Under the pieces are notes generated by a model, which worked only from the letters and a program-made list of their open reading frames with translations, searched no databases and was not told the DNA's origin. Source: Straminergon stramineum (lineage: Eukaryota > Streptophyta > Bryopsida > Hypnales > Calliergonaceae). Taken from it: 64,000 bases of DNA. Shown piece after piece: positions 50,529-62,041 of this stretch. A program made the position numbers and the translations under genes. Every line of letters starts with the position of its first letter. The stretch's first letter is position 1. The stretch lies in assembly GCA_963920665.1 (NCBI GenBank), contig OY987271.1:18665350-18729349 (forward strand), given 5' to 3'.

Positions 50529-53224
50529 AACCAAGTCTAAAGTACCAAATGGTGCAACCAATTCTGCTCAGTTCTTTATTGAATATGATAGAGTTGGGTC
50601 ATCTTGTGGCTTCACCAATGTCATAAGACAACTCACCTCCTCATGTTATATTAAGCTTAAGCTTCCTTTGCATTGGTTGAAGTAAGTGGATGAAGCAGCT
50701 TCCACCTGCACATAATTCTAAGACATCCCTAAGGCTTTTGACTCCCTTTCCTGAAATCCTGACCCATATGAATGGACACTGACCATGCTTTGTGGAAAAT
50801 AACAATGTCGCCATACTGCAACAGCTAAGGATCCTGATTTGAATACTCTTTTAAAATAAAGCACCAGATACTGTATGTGAAAACCAAAGCTAAGCGATCA
50901 GTAACTTAACTTCATCAGCCATCCCACGCCACATGAACAAAACAGGAAAGTGGGAGGGGGCGACTAAGTTAAAAAGGTTGCGAGTGGTGTCAGTAGGTTT
51001 ACGAGGTTCCATGTCACCCACCCTCGCAGCAGCAGCAGCAACAGCAGCAGCCAGAAAAGTGGACGTGAAGGGGGTTGTGCACGCCTCGAAAACCACGGCC
51101 ACCTCCTTTTCCCTGTTGTTGCCATGTGCAATGAGACGAGCCTTCACTGTTGATCCATGTGCAAATGCATCAATGAATAGGAACAGATATGTTCAATCAT
51201 AGATAGCCCTTGTCGCCAACCGTGAGCACAAGGAACAAGGCAACTCAGTCCATACTTATCAGCAGGACAAATCTCTATTGAATTGAAACTCATCTCAGGG
51301 GCCTCTTGCAATTCAATTCAATTCAATTCAATAAGCGACATGAGCCCCACTGAAAAAGCTAGCATCAATCCTGCAAAGGCTTGCTTGCACAAAGTGGAGA
51401 CAATAGATGGTTTAGATTCGGACAGAATCAAACGAGACATGGAAACACAAGACAAGACATGGGAAAATGTCAAACAAGACAAGGAAACAGAGGATGGGGG
51501 AAAATGTCAACACTAGTTCAAGCACTCAATATTAGTTAGTTTGGATTTGAAGATGATGATGCCTGGGTGTGCTAAAATCCCAAGTTCAATTGTGGAGCAA
51601 ATAACTGGTCCATTGTACAACAAGAGGGAGGGTTTTTGAAAGTAACCAGATTGTCAAAGTTAAGAGAGAGCCCACTTAAAACAAACACCAGCAATCACAG
51701 AGCTCTGACAAAAGATGGATATATACGATCATATGCTAGTATATTCCAAGTTCAAATGTTCAACTCAAGGGATCAATTTCAGAATCACAACTAAGTTAAC
51801 AGTCAGTGCAGGGCTGCACATAGTTTACTTCAGAATTAAAACAAATATGTATGTGTTGGGCCAATTCTTAGGCACTGAGAGTTAAAGGACCTCCTTGGCA
51901 CAGGCTTAACTTAGTTCTTCAATTACTGCAAGAGGAAGTTCAGGTGGGTACACCCAAAATTGCACCCTGTCTAAAACTGCCATCATTACTCTATTACTCA
52001 ATGTACTGTACATCTCCAAAATTAATATGTACATACAATGAGAAAAACGATTTTAGAGCATCCACCCCAAAAAGTTTGACCTTTCATAACTTTTGCATCC
52101 TGTATCCAAATGCTGCAATACATGCTTTTGTGTGCTGAAACCCCCTTTCATTTGCCAAGAAGAAAATATGAAAATTTTGACCAGTTAGTAACTGTGTATC
52201 AGTAAAAAGAAATGGTGCCTTTGGGTGTCCCTACCTTATGTCCTATTTTCAGCCAGATTCAGCCAGGGAGTGCTCCCAAGTCCCAACTTGGTACAAATTC
52301 GATCCAACAAACTCATCAGCTTTGTCCGCCTTCTTCTGTCAATGCACCCATAACTTACACGGGCATAATACAGTGGCCCACAGCATTCATGAGGAAGATA
52401 GCATCAGAAACTTCTTCAAGGGGATTCTGAGCCATGAGATTCCTCAGTCTCCTCCTGATTCTCTTATACTGTACACTTGTCCCAAACTGTTTGAATTTGA
52501 ACGGCAGTACTGTACTGTACATCGACCCAGCAAGTGCTAACTTACTAAATCAGGCGAGCTGCCCTTACCACTTCAAGCAAAGCCTTGTAACCAAAAGAAT
52601 ATGCAAATGGTGAGGTGATGGCAACCAGCTAAGTTAGGCATCAAAAGAACCCGCCAGCGATTGACGGAAGGGTAGCAATCAGACTGGCGTAAATCGAATG
52701 TGCGAATACTTGGAGATAGCAATCTACCGGCCTAGCTAGCCAGGCATCAGAAGAGAAGATGCAAATGCTCCATCAAGGACAGCAAACAGTATTTTCTCAC
52801 CAACGTAAAGTATCGTAAAGTTCTTTAGCGGATCTGAGAACTCAGTCTTCGCCACTGTAGATGACAACGGAACATAACTAGAAAGTGTGACATTCAACGA
52901 AGATGCATGCCAATCAGTGAGTGAGCAAGGCCAACTTTCTCACTGTAGGTGTTCCCCTCCTGAGCGCAAGATTGTGAGCACAAGAGGAATCTGGATTCCT
53001 TTTTCAAGGCTGCTGTGAGGCAGCTCCTGAAGAGTATTACGGTTGGGATTCGACTTGTTTCACACTGTATGAGTCTAAATCTGCGAGACTTACACAATGC
53101 TGCAAAATCAATCTTCTGTAAAGTACGTTACTCTAATGATGAGGAACAAGCCAAAAATACCAGCGCAGAATCATCTGATCCAATGAAAAGTGTTACGGGT
53201 ACACTATAATTTTGACAAAGATTA
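50529..53224. other. GC-raised, mostly non-repetitive region, no gene recognised
   Basis: Higher complexity than the AT-rich flanks. Contains a GCAGCAGCAGCAGCAACAGC tract near 51025 and an ATTCA pentamer repeat near 51313-51330. ORFs up to 100 codons (52238-52540, plus; 51147-50890, minus) have no family motif; the alanine run in the latter comes from the GCA repeat. It may hold a non-coding transcript or gene remains. Confidence 0.35.
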
Positions 53225-54240
53225 AGGCATACGACCTATTTCCAACCACTTAAGCAATTACGCATATATGGAGCGTGGGATTCTCAAGTGGGAAAATTTT
53301 CCTGTGTACAGAAATAGAGTTGGGAAGGATTCTATATTTTTCCATGATTTTATTTCTTTAAACATAATAACTATGAATTTCTTAGCTCAAGATTTTGTTC
53401 GACCCATATTGGTCATATAGATTTTCCTATTTCCAACCAAGGGTTAGTTGCAATATTGATAGTCTTGTAGCCAATCATAATGTGCCACAACTACATTGGG
53501 AATTGTGTTGTAATTAATCACCACTCCTAACTACATGATCAGAAAGAAAAATAGTCTACATGGGAAAAAGGTGTGGGTGATTGGAAAGGGGTCACCTCCT
53601 ATAGTGAGGAAGTGATCTACACAAATGAGTGAAATTAGGTTGCCTTAACAATTGCCTTACATCAAGAAAATTACTTTATAAGCCATCAAAGTCAACAAAT
53701 ATTTCTAAAAATATTTCCATTTGTACACATGGAGGTTCATAAGTCCAAATTACAACAATACCTAATTTCAAAAATAGTGCATTCTTATACAATAATTGAA
53801 AATATTTATATAGTATCAAATGTTGAGAAATTAGTGTGGGGCAACCTAATTTCACTATTTTATGTAGTCCTCTAAAGCGATAGATAAAGTTCTAAATAAG
53901 GTAGGAAGTCCATAAAGTGCTTAGGCTCTAAATGTACCCTCTAATGCAGAGGTACATTTTGCTTTCTCATTGCACCTACAATGTGCAAATAGTGTACATT
54001 ACATTTCAAAAGGTGGATGCCTTTATAGTGACTACAACATTTCAACTTCAAAAATTTACAGCTAATTCCATAAAGCTCCAAAAAAATATGAAAACACTTG
54101 GGGTTAGATGCCAATCCCATTTGTCTTTCAAGGAAAACTTACTGAAAAATATTCCAAGAAGTCCCCAGATTAATTTTCAGTTCTTAAATGGGCGCTTTAT
54201 AACCTCTTACCTTAGAAGTTATTTCAGGCTTCATAGAGAT
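53225..54240 (+). repeat. Dispersed repeat, copy 2 (paired with 11318-12297)
   Basis: Same order of blocks as the 11.3 kb copy: CCACTTAAGCA near 53248, CAGAAATAGAGTT near 53320, AGTTGCAA near 53449, then AGGTAGGAAGTCCATAAAG near 53900, and the block 53990-54190 that is inverted relative to 12000-12200. The inversion of one block between copies suggests a foldback or composite element. Confidence 0.5.
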
Positions 54241-54931
54241 GATGAGAAACAACTGACATTGTTCATTTGGTAGTTCAGTGGGTTATATTAGGCAAATGTT
54301 GCAGATCCAAGACTCCAATCATATTTCAGCTCCACGAGTTCCATTGCATTTCAAAGTACCGTGGAACCAGCACTTCCATGACAATATTCCTCCAGCATTG
54401 TCCTGTAATTGATCACGCTCTAGAAGGCAAGAAAATTCCAGTAAGGAATTATCATTAGACTTCCAGTTGCAAGAAAGAGCTGGTTGTCATTGTCAATGGT
54501 TTACATGATCAAAAGCATGTGACGGAACACGAATCAATCTCTCCTAGGAAGCTAAATTCAGGAGCACCTTAGTAATTGACAAACAACGGTGCCCCAAGAA
54601 ACACAAATTCATGACCAAATTTGTTTACATTTCACGCTGAAGAGATAGAGATTGCATTTGTTTGTAGGTGACTTTTGAAGTACATAATCTGCTGTCAAAT
54701 GAGGAAGTAAAGACATTCAGAAGCAATAAGTATTACCATGTTCTGAAATTCCTCCCAAGCAAAGCATCTATACTCAATTGAAAGGAATATGGGCTTGCAA
54801 AATGTCAAGTTACATTACCTCCACATACCAAAGCTCAAGAACCTACTGTTACTATCACTCCAGAAGTATCAAGATAGACATGTGAAGCTCAACACAACAA
54901 AGGTGTGGAGCACCAAGAGGTTGAATTCCAC
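54241..54931. other. Intergenic / probable 3' flank of the BTB gene
   Basis: Ordinary complexity, no ORF with motifs. Because the BTB gene ends at 54932 on the minus strand, at least the right part should be its 3' UTR. Confidence 0.35.
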
Positions 54932-56353
54932 CTAATCCGATTTCTCAGGTCTACCGATTTCTCTGAGATACCTGTTGCATTTTTTTTGCGCTTCTCTCGG
55001 CCACTCAGCAGCCTGCTCGGCGGTCCTGGTTTTAATTTCATAAGCACGAGCTGAGTCCAGTGCAACCAGACTTCTCTGCAAGTCCTTGATCCACATTCGG
55101 TGAGCCAATTCTAAGACTTCCGGCACCCAAGTATCATCGTCAGCCACTTGACTCAACCAATCCCTTAGCATGGTCGTTTGATGTTCATGTGGGAGGGTCA
55201 TCACGAAAGAACTTAAAGTTTTTGCAACTTTTGCTGCAACAACTCCATCTTCATCTTCATCTTTATTTAAGAAAAAGGCATCAAACAACCAGTACCACTC
55301 GTTGAACAGATGAACTCGCATTGAGGATCTCAATAACAGACGGCCGGCGAGCACCTCTTCGAAGATGGAGACCATCGTGTGCGTCCATTTAAACGTCCAT
55401 TCGAAGTCCTTAAACAGTTCCGGTCCCGGTTCCGATGCCCTACGGAGGAAGAAGGAGCGCAGACGGCTAGACAAACTGCTGTGCAGCACCATGTGCTCTA
55501 CAAGTTCTCTGGCCCCTCTGGGGTTTAACAAAATCTGAAAAAGCCAGCAGAGCATTCTGAAATTTGATTCCAGAGCATCGTAATCCTCGACTTCTTTTTT
55601 AGTTTTCTGAAGGAGCTCTATCGCTTTTCTGTTGACAAGGTCAAATGCGTTTTCTGCAAGAGTGTAGCAAGACCCAGACTGTACGATATGAAGCAATGCT
55701 TTTTCAAACATTGCACAACTGGTTTGCATGGCAGTCTCCGAGTTCGCAACAGAATTCAAGGCAGTCTGTAAACTCGAGCTCAGATAGTCCTGACCTACTT
55801 TATACAAGCGATGGTAACTTTCTTCCTTGCTCCCGTGCAACCGCAACCGATCGTTCAAATCACTCAAACCGCCAGACGAAAAATACGTGGAGAAGGGGAA
55901 CGTACGTATCTTGGTTTCTTCGACGTCCGACCACGGTGCAAGTGACAAGTAGCACACGGCGTCATCCATAAGCTCCGCGAATTCAATCTGGGATGCAACT
56001 TTGAGAAGTTCTAGGGCATGGTCCACACTTGGAATTCCGGTGAAATTGGGGGCATACATCCGCGAGAAGCAATCTTCGTAATACTTCACGCCTGTGTGGA
56101 CCTCAAGGAAGAACTCCTTCGGGGACTTGGTGTAAGAGTCGGACCACCTATTGTCCAAGAGAATCTCAAAATACTTGCTGCAACGGCGCAGGCGCTCTGA
56201 GTGCAGGTTCAATGTAGCCAAGAGACCCTCAGTGGATCCAGCATTCCTCTTTCGCTTCCTCCCGAAGTCCTCACTCTCCAGTGTCGTGGAACTTGGTATC
56301 AGATTGACGATAACGTCACTGGTATCTCTGTTGCCATAACCTTTCTCCATCAT
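54932..56353 (-). CDS. BTB/POZ domain protein, At3g05675/At1g63850-like
   Basis: A 473-aa protein from a single coding exon. The N-terminal third carries a diverged BTB fold: GNRDTSDVIVNL at about residues 7-18, an insert with KRKR, LNLHSERLRRCSKYFEILL (about 49-67, the usual position of the hidden-partner helix), then ALELLKVASQIEFAELMDD and CVCYLS-like text leading to APWSDVEETKIR, a motif I associate with this plant BTB subfamily. The remainder is the helical C-terminal region typical of the group. BTB proteins often act as adaptors, some for cullin-3 ubiquitin ligases; for this protein the partner is unknown. I chose Met at 56353 because a splice-acceptor-like sequence (TTATCATTTACAG) lies about 20 bp upstream; the frame is open further up to 56443, but that part looks like leader or intron. 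The gene is preceded by an eight-copy tandem array. Confidence 0.88.
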   Translation of the reverse strand: MMEKGYGNRDTSDVIVNLIPSSTTLESEDFGRKRKRNAGSTEGLLATLNLHSERLRRCSKYFEILLDNRWSDSYTKSPKEFFLEVHTGVKYYEDCFSRMYAPNFTGIPSVDHALELLKVASQIEFAELMDDAVCYLSLAPWSDVEETKIRTFPFSTYFSSGGLSDLNDRLRLHGSKEESYHRLYKVGQDYLSSSLQTALNSVANSETAMQTSCAMFEKALLHIVQSGSCYTLAENAFDLVNRKAIELLQKTKKEVEDYDALESNFRMLCWLFQILLNPRGARELVEHMVLHSSLSSRLRSFFLRRASEPGPELFKDFEWTFKWTHTMVSIFEEVLAGRLLLRSSMRVHLFNEWYWLFDAFFLNKDEDEDGVVAAKVAKTLSSFVMTLPHEHQTTMLRDWLSQVADDDTWVPEVLELAHRMWIKDLQRSLVALDSARAYEIKTRTAEQAAEWPREAQKKCNRYLREIGRPEKSD

Positions 56354-56738
56354 CCCAAATCCAGCCTCCACTCTGTAAATGATAAACACGTAACAGGGGA
56401 GCGGCAAAACGAGAGAAGACGCTAGAACTGCGAAATTGCACACATCAGAAAGAGAAGCAGTCTGCTTGCTCTCTACACAAGCAAAACGTCATACAAGTGC
56501 GTGTGGAAGAAGAATGTCATGGCGGCGAGGACTTTCCCGCTCCCGGCAAGTTCCCAAGTAAGGTATGCCAGTGCACTTAAAACTGACACTTTTCTGACTC
56601 GGAGAACTCGGTGGTCAAAATGATGAATTTTTTGTAAGAACTTTAGCCTTCTTAAGAGAAAAACAACCCAAGTTATTTCATAATTTTTTTGACATTTACC
56701 CAATATTATGCAAATTTTTAAAACTAAAAACATTAGGT
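56354..56738 (-). promoter_or_regulatory. 5' leader and proximal promoter of the BTB gene
   Basis: The ~385 bp between the BTB start and the tandem array contain the likely 5' UTR (with an acceptor near 56374) and GC-richer text up to about 56600. The transcription start cannot be placed from sequence alone. Confidence 0.35.
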
Positions 56739-58385
56739 GTTCTATTCACACCACTAGACTCCCCTTAAATAGTCAGCAATGTAGCACAAAATGCTTCAAT
56801 TTTGCCATTGATTGCTCTTATGTACTCATGATAGTTTCAAGACATCAAATCAATCCTTTTCCACCAAAAATAGTTGGCACATTTGAAAATGTGGTGCAAT
56901 TAGATGCACATATCTTAATCACCCACCAATGCACCACTCTAGTGTTCTATTCACACCACTAGACTCCCCTTGAATAGTCAGCAGTGTAGCACAAAATGCT
57001 TCAATTTTGCCATTAATTGTTCTTACATACTTGTGGCAATTTCAAGACATCAAATCAATCTTTTTCCACCAAAAATAGTTGGCACATTTGAAAATTGTCT
57101 TGCACTCAGATGCACTTATCTTAGTCACCCACCAATGCACCCCTTTGGTGTTCTATTTACACCACTAGACTCCCCTTAAACAGTCAGCAGTGTAGCACGA
57201 AATACTTCAATTTTGCCATTGATTGCTTTTACATACTTGTAGTAGTTCTAGAACATCAAATCAATCTTTTTCCACCTAAAAATAGTTGGCACATTTGAAA
57301 ATGTTGTACACTCAGATGCATTTATCTTAATCACCTACCAATGCACCCCTTTGGTGTTCTATTTATACCACTAGACTCCCCTTAAATAGTCAGCAGTGTA
57401 GCACGAAATACTTTGATTTTGCCATTGATTGCTCTTACGTACGTGTAGTGGTTCTAAAACATCAAATCAATCTTTTTCCACCAAAAATAGTTGGCACATT
57501 TGAAAATTGTCGTGCATTCAGATGCACATATCTTAGTCACCCACCAATGCACTACTTTGGTATTCTATTTACACCACTAGACTCCCCTTAAACAGTCAAC
57601 AGTGTAGCACGAAATACTTCAATTTTGCCATTGATTGCTCTTACGTACGTGTAGTGGTTCTAGAACATCAAATGAATCCTTTTCCACCTAAAAATAGTTG
57701 GCACATTTGAAAATTGTCGTGCACTCAGATGCACATATCTTAGTCACCCACCAATGCACTACTTTGGTGTTCTATTTACACCACTAGACTCCCCTTAAAT
57801 AGTCAGCAGTGTAGCACGAAATACTTTGATTTTGCCATTGATTGCTCTTACGTACGTGTAGTGGTTCTAAAACATCAAATCAATCTTTTTCCACCAAAAA
57901 TAGTTGGCACATTTGAAAATTGTCATGCACTCAAATGCACATATTTCAGTCACCCACCAATGCATTACTTTGGTGTTCTATTTACACCACTAGACTCCCC
58001 TTAAATAGTCAGCAGTATAGCACGAAATACTTCAATTTTGCCATTGATTGCTCTTACATACTTGTAGTAGTTCTAGAACATCAAATCAATCTTTTTTCAC
58101 CTAAAAATAGTTGGCACACTTGAAAATGTTGTACAATCAAATGCACATATCTTAGTCACCCACCAATGCACTACTTTGGTGTTCTATTTACACCACTAGA
58201 CTTCCTTTAAATAGTCAATGTTGTAGCACAAAATGCTTCAATTCACATTGATTGCTCTTACGTACTCATGGCAGTTTTAGGACATCAAATGAATCCTTTT
58301 CCACCTAAAAATAGTTGGCACATTTGAAAATATTATATTATCAGATGCATATATCTTAGTCATCCACCAATGCACTATTTTTTCT
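56739..58385 (+). repeat. Tandem array, eight copies of a ~206-bp unit
   Basis: The phrase GTTCTATTTACACCACTAGA recurs at 56739, 56944, 57150, 57356, 57562, 57769, 57975 and 58181, spaced 205-207 bp. Units 4, 5 and 6 (57356, 57562, 57769) carry TTACGTACGTG, a double ACGT core; in the other units this site has decayed (for example TTACATACTTG). The outer copies are the most diverged. No ORF spans the array, and it is not a CRISPR: repeat and spacer cannot be separated. Confidence 0.95.
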
Positions 58386-59951
58386 AGTTATACAATATGT
58401 TGTGGTAAATTCTATTTTTTATTATCAACCTCAAACCAAAGGTAGGAGCCTTTGCATTGATAGAAGTTACTAGTAAGAAATTTGAATAGCTACCTTATTT
58501 ATTAGCGAATAAGTACTACATGGACAAAAATTCTAAAAGTATAGGTGCTTATTTTTGAATGAGGTCAATAAGAAGCTTTAGAAGAAATAATTCCTATCAT
58601 TTTGTAATTTTTTGAAACTTGGATAAAATTTTATAGATTTTCATAATTTGAGGCATAGAATGAAATGTATACATGAATTGCCAATAGAATCTTCTTTACC
58701 TTTTAAAAATCCCTTTGCATTTTGAGTTGTAAAAACACAGAAAATAGACTTTGGGAAGATGGAGATATATTTATAGATTTAGAAATAAATAAAAATTGAA
58801 ATTGTAGGATCATAATTTCTTAAGGCCTAACTAGATAGAATGTAACCTTTTCAAATTCTCAATGGTGAATTTTCAATAGGGTGAAACAAATCTCAATCTT
58901 TTGAACTCAAATTCTTTATCATTTATGAGTATTACACAATCAAAGTAGAAAGTGTTATGATTGTAATTAAATGCATGAGGTGTATCTCAACTTTCCCCCT
59001 TAAGCACTTTGATGTCCATTTTTTGGACGATGAATAGATTGAAACTTGAGTTTCATCTCCCTAATTACTTGGTCGAAAGTTATTCTAATTTGTGGAGATA
59101 CTTTATGAAGTTGTTGTTCTATCTAAGGGTTGAATTTGGCGTTACTAGAGTACATATTTTTATAAAATGATCAATGTAGAAGTATGTCAAGTGGTTGACC
59201 AAGACAAAATTGCATTGACTCTAGTTCAAAATTGGATTTGCCAAAATGAGGTCATAGATTTTTCCGAACACAAAATTTTTAGAAAATCAGCATGTGAAGA
59301 GAACCTCATTTCAAATCCATTCCCACAAATTTTACTCAAAAATTGAAGTTATTTTGTTTGTAATCGCATTTTGAAGGAATTTTGAAATTTTCCTTTCAAA
59401 ATTTTTTTAAAATGTTGGTGATAGCATTGTTAAATCTAATCGTAGAGATGGAATCTACAACTCAAAATCTACAACTTTTATTTGTATATTAATTCCAAAA
59501 TATGCTTCCAAATTGCACTTTATAATGATTTTTTTCAAATTGTCAATTTTAGAGATTACTCTAGATGTTTAGGGGTTAAAGCTTATTGAAAATTAGAAGA
59601 TGTAAAATGCAATTTCTATTCTTCAAAATGATGTATATGCTTGGATTGAAAACCGACACACCAAAAATCAAAACTTCAATCTAGATATGACTCCTGCATC
59701 TTGAATTATGTTGATGTCATTTCATCCTTAATGGTATATGAGGAATTGTAAATATGGTATCATTATTGGCTCATAAAATTCAAATATGAACTAAGACATG
59801 GCAGGATATACACGTGATGAAGATTCTTTTGCTTTTGAACACTTGGACACTTGTGATTAATTGAAAGGCAAAGTAGCAAGTTGTAACTTACATTTAGAAC
59901 ATACAAGAATTTCTTTCAACAAAAGAGTGATAGTAATATGTGTTTTGCCAG
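58386..59951. other. Intergenic, no gene recognised
   Basis: AT-rich. A right-hand TTAA-family end (TTTAGGGG|TTAA, 59576-59579) is present without a left partner that I can find. Confidence 0.35.
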
Positions 59952-60131
59952 GATGAACTTTTTCAGTATTGTTGGCAATGCTTGAAGGAATTAGATTCTA
60001 AAATGCATCGGGGACGTGATCCCTCTCCTATACTAACCTCGACTTGGATGAATTTGAAAAGTGAGTGGCGTAAGCATGACCAGGCTAAATGTCGATGGGC
60101 CCTGAATAAAATGGAGCAACATGGAGTATAA
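59952..60131 (+). CDS. Exon-like ORF, possible last exon of an unknown gene
   Basis: GTGTTTTGCCAG is followed at 59952 by a 59-codon frame ending in TAA at 60131. The peptide starts DELFQYCWQCLKELD and ends CRWALNKMEQHGV, with convincing coding character (Trp- and Lys-rich, no low complexity). I do not recognise the family. No upstream exon is visible in the AT-rich DNA to the left, so it may be a fragment captured or left behind by rearrangement. Confidence 0.4.
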   Translation, partial: DELFQYCWQCLKELDSKMHRGRDPSPILTSTWMNLKSEWRKHDQAKCRWALNKMEQHGV

Positions 60132-60850
60132 TGATCTGCAAACTCCCACTGTTCATTCACAGTGACACAATTTTGATCTCAATAAATTTGGCTAGTTCAC
60201 CTAAGAATCTATCTATAAATCTATACATCTCCCCCAAATTAAACTCCTTCATATGTTGAAACACTTTAAGTGATACAAATAGTATCCTCTGCCTTCTAAT
60301 CCATTTGACTCAAAAGCATCCACCGAAATACGAAAATCGTATCTAGAAGAAGCTTGAACAACAAATTTCTTGACGTGAACTGCTCGATGAGCAGAACATA
60401 AGATGCTATCTGAAATCTAGATGATGAAGATCCAATCTCCATAGCAGACTAATAAGTTTAAATTCGAAGGTCCTCCATAACTACCAAATTACGAAAGACC
60501 TAAAAACCTAAATGGGTCGCTCATAAAACAATATCAAATTAGAAAAACACATTCCAACATTTCTCATTTAACACAGTGCCGACATGTAGAATCTAGCAAA
60601 CAAGTAGCAATCGTCAACCAAAACGCAATATATAATAGCACAGTTCAGTGGTTACATCCTTACGAAGACAATTGTAGATGTCAATTAATCTTCATCTGCA
60701 TTTGTTCGCTGTTGAACCTGTTAAACAATGATTCCTGGTAGTAAAACAACCAATTCAACTGATCATGCAGTGACAAACATAATTCAGGGGATGTCAATTG
60801 TCAAAACCTATATTACTACAATCAGTGAAGAACATTGCATGTATTGGTCA
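60132..60850. other. Intergenic; one possible mini-exon on the minus strand
   Basis: A short minus-strand segment 60717-60685 follows an acceptor-like TTGTTTAACAG and reads VQQRTNADED then stop, which could be a terminal exon. With only ten residues this is weak. Nothing else supported. Confidence 0.25.
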
Positions 60851-61170
60851 ATAAAATAAATAATGAACAAAAGAAGATCCCCATATGACCTTCTCTGAAC
60901 TGATAAGCAAAAAAATGAGACCCATTTTGGGTTTCGTGATACTTTAGGCTTCAAGAAATCGTAAGATCGTGATCCTACCAAATGCCTGCTCAAAATTCCC
61001 GAATGCCACCACAGAGCGACGGCAGAAATTATTGCTCCACTGAAGTCCATGATCACACAGTACTATTCAAGAGCTCCTCCTCATCAAAAAATTCCTTGAC
61101 ACCTCCAAATTCCGCTTCATCTCCAAATTCATCCTCATCGAAATTTTGGTCCATCAAAGAATCGAAGACG
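60851..61170 (-). pseudogene. Duplicated 3' end of the FKBP gene
   Basis: This 320-bp block is a diverged tandem duplicate of the adjacent 61171 to about 61468. It contains a copy of the FKBP acidic C-terminal tail (SLMDQNFDEDEFGDEAEFGG, then KEFFDEEELLNSTV and stop at 61053) plus the 3' flank, which includes AAAATAAATAATGAACAAAA at both 60853 and 61173. The catalytic domain is not included and there is no promoter or start, so it is a non-functional remnant unless spliced as an alternative end, for which I see no acceptor. Confidence 0.8.
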
Positions 61171-61365
61171 ATAAAATAAATAATGAACAAAAGAAGATCC
61201 CATATGACCTCCTCATAGTTAACAAGAAAAAACACATGAGGCCCATTTCGGATATCGTGGTCATTTAGGGTTTAAGAAACCGTAAAATAGTGATCCTACC
61301 TGCTCAAATTCCCAATTGCCACCACAAAGCGACGACAGAAAATTGATAACACTGATGTCCATAGT

Positions 61366-61911
61366 CTACAGCTCCTGATCAAAAAAATCGTTACGACCTC
61401 CAAACTCCTCTTCATCTCCAAATTCCTCCTCCTCTTCGAAATTCGGGTCCATCAGCGGCTCCAAGACATCGTCAGGTCCAGATCCGGTCTTTCCATTCAC
61501 AGAAACAAGCTCCGTCTCGAAGATCAAGGTTGCCCCACCAGGAATCTCCGGCGGGGCCCCCTCCTCGCCATAGCCCAGCTTGGCCGGGATCTTGAGCTTC
61601 CGCTTCTCCCCAACGCACATGCCCAGAAGCCCTTGGTCCCATCCCTTAATGACCGTCCCTTCCCCGAGCTTGAAGTCCAGAGGCTCCCCTCGGCCGTAGC
61701 TCTCGTCAAACTCCGTACCATCGAGGAGGGTGCCGCGGTAGTGGACGCTCACGTGGTCGCCCTTGTGCGCCTTCAAATCGCAGATTGCGGGCTTGAATTT
61801 CACTCCAATCTGGAGCTCTGTCACGTCGCGCTCGGGTTTGGGGGATGCTGAGATTGAGGTGGTAGACAAATAGACAACGAGAAGAAGCAATGCAGGTCTT
61901 GAGATCGCCAT
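61366..61911 (-). CDS. ER-lumenal FKBP-type peptidyl-prolyl isomerase (FKBP2/FKBP15 group)
   Basis: Catalyses cis-trans isomerisation of X-Pro bonds during folding of secretory proteins. The 181-aa single-exon product has an N-terminal signal peptide (ALLLLVVYL, cleavage likely near Ala22-Ser23), an FKBP domain at about 33-138 and an acidic tail. Ligand-pocket residues are visible: Tyr58, Phe68-Asp69, Val87-Ile88, Trp91, Tyr114, Phe131. Cys44 and Cys99 correspond to the disulfide pair of secretory FKBP2-type proteins, as does the [15 protein letters not shown] block. The last four residues are DQEL, a variant of the KDEL/HDEL retrieval signal, which agrees with ER residence. The frame is open up to Met at 62013, but that would bury the signal peptide, so Met at 61911 is preferred. 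A TTAA-type element begins about 130 bp upstream (62042). The tail is tandemly duplicated downstream. Confidence 0.93.
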   Translation of the reverse strand: MAISRPALLLLVVYLSTTSISASPKPERDVTELQIGVKFKPAICDLKAHKGDHVSVHYRGTLLDGTEFDESYGRGEPLDFKLGEGTVIKGWDQGLLGMCVGEKRKLKIPAKLGYGEEGAPPEIPGGATLIFETELVSVNGKTGSGPDDVLEPLMDPNFEEEEEFGDEEEFGGRNDFFDQEL

Positions 61912-62037
61912 CGCCGGAGGGCTGCGAATTCTGTTGCAACATGGGTTCCGACCTCGAGTTGATGGAGACGACGACGAGTCTTGAGGACGAATGGCTTCCG
62001 TGGGAGTAGACATGGACGACCTCGCGGCCTCCGTCGG
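61912..62037 (-). promoter_or_regulatory. Leader / proximal upstream region of the FKBP gene
   Basis: Only about 126 bp separate the preferred start from the TTAA of the next element. The sequence is GC-rich and open in the same frame to 62013, so it is probably 5' UTR or an alternative N-terminal extension. Confidence 0.4.
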
Positions 62038-62041
62038 TTAA

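Noticed and set aside
50890..51147. 85-codon minus-strand ORF as a gene
   Set aside because: Its alanine run derives from a GCA/CAG microsatellite, and no family motif, splice context or orthologous look supports it.
55645..56425. Plus-strand ORFs opposite the BTB gene
   Set aside because: Antisense shadows of a clearly coding minus-strand exon.
56739..58385. CRISPR-like array
   Set aside because: Units are ~206 bp of continuous repeat with no unique spacers, in plant nuclear DNA.
59126..59579. TTAA-type element ending at 59576
   Set aside because: The right end is convincing but no acceptable left end was found, so only the orphan end is recorded.
61524..61942. Other-frame ORFs over the FKBP exon
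   Set aside because: GC-rich shadows; the FKBP frame has full domain conservation.
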